A DNA stretch of 64,000 nt, from the NCBI RefSeq assembly GCF_023715145.1, contig NZ_JAMBNP010000016.1, positions 1-64,000 of the forward strand, written 5' to 3'. Positions 35,329 through 43,235 of this stretch are shown here, one piece after another. The notes below the pieces were generated by a model, which worked only from the letters and a program-made list of their open reading frames with translations, did no database searches and had not been told where the DNA came from. A program made the translations under genes and the position numbers. This stretch comes from Paenibacillus glycanilyticus. GTDB lineage: Bacteria > Bacillota > Bacilli > Paenibacillales > Paenibacillaceae. Position 1 is the first letter of the stretch. Each line of letters starts with the position of its first letter.

Positions 35329-36248
35329 GAGAGTCATTCGCCAAAAAACTAGCGTTTCAATTGAAGCCGGGTAATCTGCTTGCCCATCTTGTATTGCTTG
35401 GTATCGGACTTGTCTTGTTATATCCTTTGGTCTTTATGATCTTGGCCGGGTTCTTCACCAAGACGGAGTTCACAACGACGGTGCTTGGCTTGCTGCCATT
35501 CCCGGAAGCTCCGACCATGCGCAATTTCCTGGTTCTGTTCTATGGCTCCGCGGAATCCGCGATTCAGAAATACTTCGTCAACTCCGGATACCGGACGCTC
35601 TACAACACCTTCTGGGCGCTGCTGACCTCTTTGCTGGCCGGTTACGTGTTCGCCAGACTGCGTTTTAAAGGGAAGGATCAGTTGTTCCTTATCCTGCTCG
35701 GGACGCAGATGATTCCGGGGACGATTGCTCTGATTCCGACGTATTTGGAGTTCGCCAGATGGCCGTTTGCCGGAGGCAACGATATTTTCACAGGCGGTAC
35801 GGGGATTCTGAACACCTGGTGGGTTTACTTCATCGGCGGACCAAGCATCAATATTATGGGCGCCTTTCTGGTGAAGCAGTCCATCGAAAAGGTGCCGTAT
35901 GAGCTGGATGAAGCGGCGAAGGTGGACGGAGCGGGTACGATCCGGATTATTTTCCAAATTCTGCTCCCGCTGCAGCTGCCGATTATGGCGTTTATTGCGA
36001 TTACGACGGCTCTTGGCACATGGAACGACTTTGCAACGCCGTTCTTCTACACGTCATCGGATGCGCTGCAGACATTGCCGGCTGCCATTACAAGATTGTC
36101 CTCGGCTGCTGCCAGCCCGGGCGCTGTGCCGAACTGGCCGCTTATCATCACGCTTGGACTTGGCATGACCATTCCCGCGCTGCTGATCTTCTTCTTCTTC
36201 CAGAAATATATCGTTCAGGGACTTGCCAATACCGGTATCAAGGGTTAA
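35325..36248 (+). CDS. ABC sugar transporter permease (UgpE/LplC-like)
   Basis: The 307-residue partner permease overlaps the first by 4 bp (ATGA). It has six hydrophobic segments and its own EAA loop, LDEAAKVDGAGTIRIIFQILLPLQLP. It forms the membrane channel with the upstream permease. The relatively long loop after the first segment (TTTVLGLLPFPEAPTMRNFLVLF) is like other Paenibacillus CUT1-type permeases. Confidence 0.92.
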   Translation: MRESFAKKLAFQLKPGNLLAHLVLLGIGLVLLYPLVFMILAGFFTKTEFTTTVLGLLPFPEAPTMRNFLVLFYGSAESAIQKYFVNSGYRTLYNTFWALLTSLLAGYVFARLRFKGKDQLFLILLGTQMIPGTIALIPTYLEFARWPFAGGNDIFTGGTGILNTWWVYFIGGPSINIMGAFLVKQSIEKVPYELDEAAKVDGAGTIRIIFQILLPLQLPIMAFIAITTALGTWNDFATPFFYTSSDALQTLPAAITRLSSAAASPGAVPNWPLIITLGLGMTIPALLIFFFFQKYIVQGLANTGIKG

Positions 36249-36257
36249 GAAAATTTT

Positions 36258-36283
36258 ATTATAACATATTGAATATAACAAAT
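36258..36283 (+). promoter_or_regulatory. Operator-like elements before the binding-protein gene
   Basis: ATTATAACATATT (36258-36270) and ATATAACAAAT (36273-36283) lie in the 89-bp gap. The second contains the shared TATAACAAAT element of this locus, suggesting separate control of the binding protein. Confidence 0.65.
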
Positions 36284-36337
36284 AGTCATGATATATTAAT
36301 TGCGAAAGGTCAGTTATCCTAATTTGGAGGGGTTCAT

Positions 36338-37792
36338 GTGAAAAGAACAAAGATCACATCCTTGGTTGTAACTGCACTATTAACCATGTCCTTGACGGCT
36401 TGCGGTGGAAATAACAATTCCTCAACAACGAACAATCAGCCTAAGCCGTCGGAATCGGCGGCTTCCGAGTCGGCGACTCCGGCACCGGCGGAAAGCACCG
36501 ATACTGCGGGAGCGAAGGATCCGGTAACGATTACGGTACTGAATGAAGGCGCGGTTGGGATCGGCGTAGGCAAGCTGGAAGATTTGTTCGAACCCAAAGA
36601 GAAGGAATTGAAGGGCAACGGCGTTGACGTTACTTATACACCGGGCAATCCGGTAGAGGCATTCCCGCTTCATTATCAACGAATTATTTTCGACAAACTG
36701 AAAGAGAAAAACATCAGTGTTAAAACCGAAGACTGGGGCTGGGGCGAGCCGCTGGTTCAGAAGGAAACCGCAGGCTTCCTGGCCAAAAATATTCCGGATA
36801 TCATCGTAGGCGAGACGCAAATGCCCGGTTTTGCCCAGCAAGGACTGCTTGAGCCGTTCCCGGATGCAATGGCCGATGAAATTCGCGCCAATGTCTCCCC
36901 GGCAGCATGGAAGCCGATGGAGCATGACGGTAAAATCTACGGCCTCGCATCCCAGCCTGGCGTAAGCAGCTTGTATTGGAACAAGAAGCTGGTTAAAGAA
37001 GCGGGTATCGACCCGGAGAAGCCGATCACTACCTGGCAAGAGCTGGCCGACAACGCGAAGAAAGTAACGGAAGCCGGCAAAGGCAAGTTCTATGGCGGCG
37101 GCGTTTACGGCGCTCCAAACTTTGGCGGATACTTGCGCTACGGGGCATTGGTCGCAATCAACGGCGGTACCTTCGCGGATGCGAATGGCCAGCCGACGTT
37201 CAACTCGGAAGCAAACGTGGCAACGGTACAATTGCTCCGCGAATTGAACACCGATCATCCTGCCGGTCTGATGGTTAACAATAACGAAGGCTCGTATTTC
37301 GATGCCTGGAACAAAGGGCAAATCGCTTATCTGATCGATGGTCCATGGCGCGTACAGGAATGTAAGAATATCGGACTCGAATGCGGCATGGCACCAATTC
37401 CGTTGTCTCCAAGCGGAGAGGCTGCCAACGTAACCATCGGCGCGGCATTCCACTCGGTACCTAAAGACGCGAAGAACAAGGAAGCGGCATTCGAATACAT
37501 CAAAGCGATGTACAGCAAAGAGATCCAGCAGCTGATTGCGGACTCCAACGTACGCTCCCCGATTCTGAAAGAAATCAGCGAGTCGCCGGAATACCAAGAA
37601 AAGCATCCGGAAATGTATCTGCATTATCAAGCCATGTCCGGTAACGTTCAAGGTCTGCCAACCTTTGCGAAAGACAATTCGAAGGTATGGCAAATCTGGG
37701 GCGACGCAGTCGTAAAATCTCTCATGACCAAAGGCGATGTAAAAGCCATTCTCGACGACGCTCAAAAACGCGCGGAGCAAGTAACGAAATAA
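36338..37792 (+). CDS. Sugar-binding lipoprotein of the ABC importer
   Basis: The 484-residue extracellular solute-binding protein starts with a lipoprotein signal (MKRTKITSLVVTALLTMSLT then AC, lipobox LTAC) and a Ser/Ala/Glu/Pro-rich tether to about residue 60. The type-I binding fold follows with IIVGETQMPGFAQQGLLEPF, GLASQPGVSSLYWNKKLVKEAGID, and AYLIDGPWRV. It captures the sugar for the two upstream permeases. The start is GTG 36338 with TTGGAGGGG upstream. The regulon element precedes it. Confidence 0.92.
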   Translation: MKRTKITSLVVTALLTMSLTACGGNNNSSTTNNQPKPSESAASESATPAPAESTDTAGAKDPVTITVLNEGAVGIGVGKLEDLFEPKEKELKGNGVDVTYTPGNPVEAFPLHYQRIIFDKLKEKNISVKTEDWGWGEPLVQKETAGFLAKNIPDIIVGETQMPGFAQQGLLEPFPDAMADEIRANVSPAAWKPMEHDGKIYGLASQPGVSSLYWNKKLVKEAGIDPEKPITTWQELADNAKKVTEAGKGKFYGGGVYGAPNFGGYLRYGALVAINGGTFADANGQPTFNSEANVATVQLLRELNTDHPAGLMVNNNEGSYFDAWNKGQIAYLIDGPWRVQECKNIGLECGMAPIPLSPSGEAANVTIGAAFHSVPKDAKNKEAAFEYIKAMYSKEIQQLIADSNVRSPILKEISESPEYQEKHPEMYLHYQAMSGNVQGLPTFAKDNSKVWQIWGDAVVKSLMTKGDVKAILDDAQKRAEQVTK

Positions 37793-37895
37793 AATACAAC
37801 AAAAGAAGAGGACTTTCTTAACACGTCCCTAGTGGTCTGGACAGTAATTGTTAACGCAGCAGAGAACTAGCAAGTCAACAATACCTTCAGCCAAC

Positions 37896-37922
37896 AGGAC
37901 TGTTAATCAGTCCTCTTTTTTT
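37896..37922 (+). terminator. Terminator between binding-protein and mannosidase genes
   Basis: AGGACTG (37896-37902), loop TTAAT, CAGTCCT (37908-37914), then CTTTTTTTTC. An upstream AGAGGACT (37807-37814) can also pair with AGTCCTCT (37909-37916), giving an alternative longer fold in the 150-base gap. Confidence 0.85.
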
Positions 37923-37942
37923 CAAACACAGGAGTGACATAG

Positions 37943-40942
37943 ATGCCATACGAATCGAAACGAATTATGCTGCAGAAAGCCAAAAATATACTCCCAAGAA
38001 TACGCCACGCCATCTATGAACCTGTCTCCGCACTGAAGGTAACGGCGTGGGTGACGAAGGAGCCCGTGCCTTACTCCGAGCGGACAGCCGGCTCTATGAT
38101 TGAGCTCGCTCCTGGCGATAAATGGGGCAACCTGTGGGATTGTGCCTGGTTCCGGTTCGAAGGAACCGTTCCGGAATCCGTTGCCGGCAGCAAGCTGGTA
38201 CTTCTTATTGATGTCAATGGAGAGCTGTGCCTGGTGGATCAGGAAGGCTCCCCGATGCAAGGACTGACCAATATCAACTCCGAGTTTGATTTCAGCCTAG
38301 GCTTGCCGGGCAAACGGGTCGTTGACCTCGGAAATTCTTCAGCGGGTCAGCACATCGATCTGTGGGCGGATGCCGGCTGTAACGATTTGTTTGGCAAATA
38401 CCGCAGCGGCACGCTCAAGGAAGCCGACATTGCCATTTGTTACGAGGAAATTCGTCAGCTGTACTACGATTATGAAGTGCTTCTGGAGCTGGCGGAGCAT
38501 TTAAGCGAGAACTCGGCAAGAAGAGAGCGCGTTGTTCAAAGCCTGTACGATGCGGCTTTTCTATTGGAAGTCGTAAATGAGGAGACCGCCCGGAAGGCTA
38601 GAGAAATTCTGTCCAAAGAGCTCGCCAAACGCGGGGGAGACCCGGTTGTTACGGTTAGCGCGATTGGTCATGCCCATATCGACCTTGCTTGGCTGTGGCC
38701 CATCCGGGAGACCATCCGGAAAGGCGCTCGTACCTTCTCCACGGTGCTGAAGAACATGGAGAAATATCCCGATTATGTGTTTGGCGCAAGCCAGCCGCAA
38801 TTATATCAATGGATGAAAGAGTATTATCCGAAGCTGTATGACCGGATCAAGGAGAGAATTCAAGAAGGGCGCTGGGAAGTGCAGGGCGCGATGTGGGTAG
38901 AGCCGGATACGAATATTTCCGGCGGGGAGGCCCTCGTCCGCCAGATCCTGTACGGCAAGCGGTTCTTCCAGCAAGAATTTGGCCAGGAGATGAAGGTGCT
39001 TTGGCTGCCTGACGTATTTGGCTACTCCGCGAGCCTGCCTCAGCTCCTCCGGAAATCCGGCGTGGACTATATGATGACGCAGAAGCTGTCGTGGAACGTG
39101 TACAATACGCATCCTCATCACAGCTTTGAGTGGGAAGGCATTGACGGCAGCAAAGTGCTGGCTCATCTTCCGCCTGAAGATACGTACAACAGTCCGGGAG
39201 CGCCAAGATCGCTTGCGAAGATCGAGAACAGCTACCTTGACCGCAACGTATCCGAGCATGCCTTGATGCTGTTTGGCATTGGCGACGGCGGCGGCGGACC
39301 GGGCGAGGAGCATCTGGAGCGGTTATCGCGCGAGCATAACCTGCTGGGATTGCCTCCGGTTGTCCAAGAATCCTCCTTATCCTTCTTCCATAAGCTCGAA
39401 CAGGAGAAGGAACGTTTCCAGACGTACCGCGGCGAGCTTTACTTGGAGAAGCATCAAGGCACGCTAACGACGCAGGCTCGCAACAAATGGTATAACCGCA
39501 AGATGGAAAAGTCGCTGAGAGAGCTTGAATTTGCAGCTTCCCTGTTATTGGCACTCGGTGAGAATGCATATCCGTCCGATGAGCTGGAGGAGATTTGGAA
39601 GGAAACGCTGCTCTATCAATTCCATGATATTTTGCCGGGCTCTTCGATTACGCGCGTGTTCGAAGAATCGCTGGAGCGTTATGCCGTTATGCATGGCCGC
39701 ACGCAGGAATTGATTGCGGGTACCTATGCGAAAGCCGCAAGCCTCGCGGGAGCCGGCGAAGGCCAGGCTGTAGTCTTTAATTCATTGCCGTGGGAACGTG
39801 AAGAGGTTGTCGAGCATAAGGGTAACCGTTATGCCGTGAAGGTCCCAGCGATGGGGTTTGCGTCGCTCTCCGAAGCGAAGCAATGGCAAGGGCAAGAAGA
39901 AGCGGCTCTGCGCGCGGATGAGCGATTGCTCGAGAACTCCTATTTGCGCGTTGCCTTTGGTCAGGACGGCAGTATCGAATCGATTTACGATAAAACGGCG
40001 GGCCGGGAAACGATCGTGCCGGGCAAGCAGGGGAATGTATTTACCATCTATCATGACAAAGGCGATGCCTGGGATTTCCCGAGAGACTACCGGGATACGG
40101 TTGCCGGCCGCATGAAGCTGGAGGGAAGCTCCTTCTATATCGACGGGCCGCAAGCCGTTGCGGAGCAGCGGTACCGGTTCGGAGAGTCTACGCTGGTGCA
40201 GCGCATCGTGCTGGACGAAGCGGGAACGGCCGTAAGGTTTGAGACAAAAGCCGATTGGAAGGAAGCCGAGAAGATGCTTCGCGTCTCCTTCCCGGTCTAC
40301 GTCATGTCTGACCATGTGAACTGCGAAATTCAATTCGGTTATCTGAAGCGCCCTACCACCCGGAATACGATGATTGAATTCGTAAGAGACGAGATCTGCG
40401 CTCATCAATATATCGATTTGTCGCAGCCGGATTACGGCGTGGCGCTGCTGAGCGACAGCAAATACGGGTATAGCGCGGAGCGAAACGTACTGGACATCAA
40501 TCTGCTTCGCAGCCCAAGCTATCCGGATCCGGTGGCAGACCGTGCCGAGCATCAATTTGTGTATGCGGTCTATCCGCACCGAGGGGATTTTATCCAAGCC
40601 CAGGTATACCGGAAAGGCTATGAGCTTAATACGCCGTTAACGGTTGCAGAGCCGTCTTCCGCTGGTGGAGGAGCTGGACATGCGGCAGCATTTGCTTCTC
40701 TTGTCCTCGTTGACAACCCGCATGTAATGGTAGAGGCCGTGAAGAAGGCGGAAGATTCGGATGATCTGATTATCCGATTGTACGAGACTTCAGGTACGCT
40801 CGCGGAAACGTCGGTTGCCTTCGGCATAGCGGACATGAAGCTGGAGGAAGTCGATTTGATGGAGAACCCGATAGGAGCGTTTGATGGCCGATTGGTGTTC
40901 CAGCCGTTCGAAATTAAGACGCTTCGCGTCATATTAGGATAA
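37943..40942 (+). CDS. Alpha-mannosidase, family GH38
   Basis: The 999-residue enzyme has no signal peptide and therefore acts in the cytoplasm. The GH38 domain shows the metal-binding start GHAHIDLAWLWPIRE, SQPQLYQWMKE, WEVQGAMWVEPDTNISGGE and the nucleophile region LWLPDVFGYSASLPQ, with a later HDILPGSS metal ligand. The C-terminal half is the beta-sandwich typical of the family. It removes alpha-linked mannose from imported oligosaccharides. It lies after the ABC importer, separated by a terminator, and before two possible hydrolases. ATG 37943 has AGGAG upstream. Confidence 0.95.
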   Translation: MPYESKRIMLQKAKNILPRIRHAIYEPVSALKVTAWVTKEPVPYSERTAGSMIELAPGDKWGNLWDCAWFRFEGTVPESVAGSKLVLLIDVNGELCLVDQEGSPMQGLTNINSEFDFSLGLPGKRVVDLGNSSAGQHIDLWADAGCNDLFGKYRSGTLKEADIAICYEEIRQLYYDYEVLLELAEHLSENSARRERVVQSLYDAAFLLEVVNEETARKAREILSKELAKRGGDPVVTVSAIGHAHIDLAWLWPIRETIRKGARTFSTVLKNMEKYPDYVFGASQPQLYQWMKEYYPKLYDRIKERIQEGRWEVQGAMWVEPDTNISGGEALVRQILYGKRFFQQEFGQEMKVLWLPDVFGYSASLPQLLRKSGVDYMMTQKLSWNVYNTHPHHSFEWEGIDGSKVLAHLPPEDTYNSPGAPRSLAKIENSYLDRNVSEHALMLFGIGDGGGGPGEEHLERLSREHNLLGLPPVVQESSLSFFHKLEQEKERFQTYRGELYLEKHQGTLTTQARNKWYNRKMEKSLRELEFAASLLLALGENAYPSDELEEIWKETLLYQFHDILPGSSITRVFEESLERYAVMHGRTQELIAGTYAKAASLAGAGEGQAVVFNSLPWEREEVVEHKGNRYAVKVPAMGFASLSEAKQWQGQEEAALRADERLLENSYLRVAFGQDGSIESIYDKTAGRETIVPGKQGNVFTIYHDKGDAWDFPRDYRDTVAGRMKLEGSSFYIDGPQAVAEQRYRFGESTLVQRIVLDEAGTAVRFETKADWKEAEKMLRVSFPVYVMSDHVNCEIQFGYLKRPTTRNTMIEFVRDEICAHQYIDLSQPDYGVALLSDSKYGYSAERNVLDINLLRSPSYPDPVADRAEHQFVYAVYPHRGDFIQAQVYRKGYELNTPLTVAEPSSAGGGAGHAAAFASLVLVDNPHVMVEAVKKAEDSDDLIIRLYETSGTLAETSVAFGIADMKLEEVDLMENPIGAFDGRLVFQPFEIKTLRVILG

Positions 40943-40957
40943 AAGCTGTGATAGGCG

Positions 40958-40990
40958 GGGGAAGTGAGCAGGATGACTTTCCCCTTTTTT
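40958..40990 (+). terminator. Terminator after the GH38 gene
   Basis: GGGGAAG (40958-40964) pairs with CTTTCCCC near 40977-40984, followed by six T residues. Confidence 0.65.
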
Positions 40991-41027
40991 AATTTATGGA
41001 CTCTATTAAGAGAGGGAGGTTTCATCG

Positions 41028-43202
41028 ATGATTAGACGGAATCGGCAGGAAGAGCTGACGGGCTTTCAAGAAGGCGGACCATATCATCCGTCCTACGATT
41101 TGCAGACGGACTTCGTTATGATGTATGGCATTCACGGGAATCTGGAAGAGCGGATCGGAGCCTGGAAGGAGAAGGGCTACGTGGTTCATCTGATGACCGG
41201 CGTATCATGGGGCGGCTATCAAGACTATTTGAACGGAAAAATCGACGGCCGCTCGCATTGGGATGAAGCGCAGAAGAACCGCAGATACGATAACATCATC
41301 CATGGAACGTCAGTAGACATTCCTTATATGGTTCCTACTATCTCTTACGCGGATTATTTGACGGAACGGATTCGCCCGGCTGTTGATGCAGGAGTTGAAG
41401 CCATTCATCTGGAAGAGCCGGAGTTCTGGGTAGAAGGCGGTTACGAGGATGCGTTCAAGCGGGAATGGGAGATCTACTACCGCGAGCCTTGGCAGGCTCC
41501 TCATTCTTCAGCGGATGCCCAGTACCGCGCGTCAAAGCTGAAGGCGTATTTGTATACGCGTACGCTGGACCGGATCTGCAGCACGCTGAAGGAATACGCG
41601 ATGCAGAAGTACGGCCGCCGCATTCGCTTTTACGTGCCGACGCATAGTCTCATCAACTACACGCAGTGGAGAATTGTCAGTCCGGAATCGAAGCTCCTTG
41701 AGCTGCCGGGCATTGACGGCTACATCGCCCAGGTATGGACCGGTACGGCGCAAACCCCAAATGTCTATAACGGCGTCCGCAAGGAGCGCACGTTCGAAAC
41801 CGCGTATCTGGAGTACGGCATTATGCAGGAGCTTGTCCGCGGCACCGACCGCAGAATGTGGTTCCTGCATGACCCGATTGCCGATGATCCGAAGCATACC
41901 TGGAAGGACTACCGCACGAATTATATCCGCACCTTGGTAGCTTCCCTGCTGCATCCGCATGTCAGCCGATATGAGGTCTGTCCTTGGCCGAGACGAATCT
42001 ATCAGGGCGAATATCCGAGAGAAGGCGGCAATGGCAAAGAGAGAATTCCGGCGGCTTATGCAACAGAGCTGCAGGTCGTATTAAACGTGCTGGGAACGAT
42101 GGAAGGACTGGATGCCGAATGGTTGACGGATAGTCTGCAGGTGGGTCTCTTGCTGGCTGACTCCGCGATGTATCAGCGCAATCATCCGGATTGGAGCGAA
42201 GAAGCTACAGCGTTCAAATATGACGGTACGGAAGTGGCTTCGGCGCTCGGCAGCGAGTTCATGGAGCTGCTTGACTGGTCGCCGTTCTATGGTCTTGCTC
42301 TGCCGCTTCTGAAGCATGGCGCTGCCGTTCGCCCGGTGCAGCTGGACAATGCGGGAAGATCCCCGGGCTACTTGGACGATTACCGCGTTCTGGTGCTCAG
42401 CTACGAATATATGAAGCCGGAATCTTCGGGTCTGCATAACGTCCTTGCCGAATGGGTGAAGGAAGGCGGCACTTTGATCTATGTCGGGGACGGAAGCGAC
42501 GATTTTCACAAGGTGCGCGAATGGTGGAACCAAGGCATCAAGAAGTATGCTTCGCCAAAGGAGCATTTATTCGAGAGCCTTGGCCTGGAGGCAGCCCTTG
42601 AAGCAGGCGCTTACGCCGTGGGCAAAGGCGCTCTAGCCTATCTGCCCTTGCATCCAGCGCAATGCGCTGTCCGTCCGGAAGCGGGCGAGCTGTTAAGAGA
42701 AACGCTCGATGCCGCTCTTGCGAAGGTGGCAGGAAGCTGGGAGCGCAAGAACGGCATGTCTTTGCGCAGAGGGCCTTACGTTATTGCTGCCGTGCTGGAT
42801 GAAGCGATTAATGAAGAATCCTACGAGCTCCGCGGCAAGTTTGTGGATTTGCTGGACGCGAATCTGCCCGTGCTTGATCAGGTGTCGGTAGCAGGCGGGG
42901 AGCAAGTCTTGTTATATGATCTCAGCCGGGCAGGAGAAGGCGTGCAGCTTATTGCAGCCGCATCCCGGATTGATCAAGTAGAAGAGGGAGCGGGCGGCTT
43001 TGTCTTTACGGCTTCCGGTCCGGAGGGGATTCAAGGGGCAGCAAGATTCCTCTGTCCTCATAAGCCCAAGACCGTATCGATTGGCCAGGAAGGGGATTCG
43101 ATCCGGATACCGCTGGAATTCGATTGGGATGTGGAGAGCTCAACGGTGCTCCTTCGATATGCCAATCATCCTTCGGGCGTCACGGTGAGGGTGATCTGGT
43201 AA
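41028..43202 (+). CDS. Putative glycoside hydrolase with amidotransferase-like domain, family not recognised
   Basis: I do not recognise a named family for this 724-residue cytoplasmic protein. The N-terminal 330 residues look like a TIM barrel: DFVMMYGIHGN, VHLMTGVSWGGYQDYL, VEAIHLEEPEFWVEGGY, RIRFYVPTHSLINYTQW, GIDGYIAQVWTGTA, and MWFLHDP. The EEPEFW motif is a good candidate for a catalytic Glu. Residues around 440-500 (YRVLVLSYEYMKPESSGLHN, VKEGGTLIYVGDG) resemble the glutamine-amidotransferase-like domain of GH42-type enzymes. A beta-rich domain ends the protein. The place between GH38 mannosidase and the GxGYxYP gene supports a role in breakdown of the same glycan. Start ATG 41028 follows GGGAGG. 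Confidence 0.7.
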   Translation: MIRRNRQEELTGFQEGGPYHPSYDLQTDFVMMYGIHGNLEERIGAWKEKGYVVHLMTGVSWGGYQDYLNGKIDGRSHWDEAQKNRRYDNIIHGTSVDIPYMVPTISYADYLTERIRPAVDAGVEAIHLEEPEFWVEGGYEDAFKREWEIYYREPWQAPHSSADAQYRASKLKAYLYTRTLDRICSTLKEYAMQKYGRRIRFYVPTHSLINYTQWRIVSPESKLLELPGIDGYIAQVWTGTAQTPNVYNGVRKERTFETAYLEYGIMQELVRGTDRRMWFLHDPIADDPKHTWKDYRTNYIRTLVASLLHPHVSRYEVCPWPRRIYQGEYPREGGNGKERIPAAYATELQVVLNVLGTMEGLDAEWLTDSLQVGLLLADSAMYQRNHPDWSEEATAFKYDGTEVASALGSEFMELLDWSPFYGLALPLLKHGAAVRPVQLDNAGRSPGYLDDYRVLVLSYEYMKPESSGLHNVLAEWVKEGGTLIYVGDGSDDFHKVREWWNQGIKKYASPKEHLFESLGLEAALEAGAYAVGKGALAYLPLHPAQCAVRPEAGELLRETLDAALAKVAGSWERKNGMSLRRGPYVIAAVLDEAINEESYELRGKFVDLLDANLPVLDQVSVAGGEQVLLYDLSRAGEGVQLIAAASRIDQVEEGAGGFVFTASGPEGIQGAARFLCPHKPKTVSIGQEGDSIRIPLEFDWDVESSTVLLRYANHPSGVTVRVIW

Positions 43203-43235
43203 CGCCTTGAATACGAAATAGGGGAGGAAGTCCGT

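Noticed and set aside
36422..37780. Long minus-strand open frame (over 450 codons) opposite the sugar-binding lipoprotein gene
   Set aside because: It mirrors the codon pattern of the clearly real lipoprotein gene and has an Arg/Cys-rich product with no domain.
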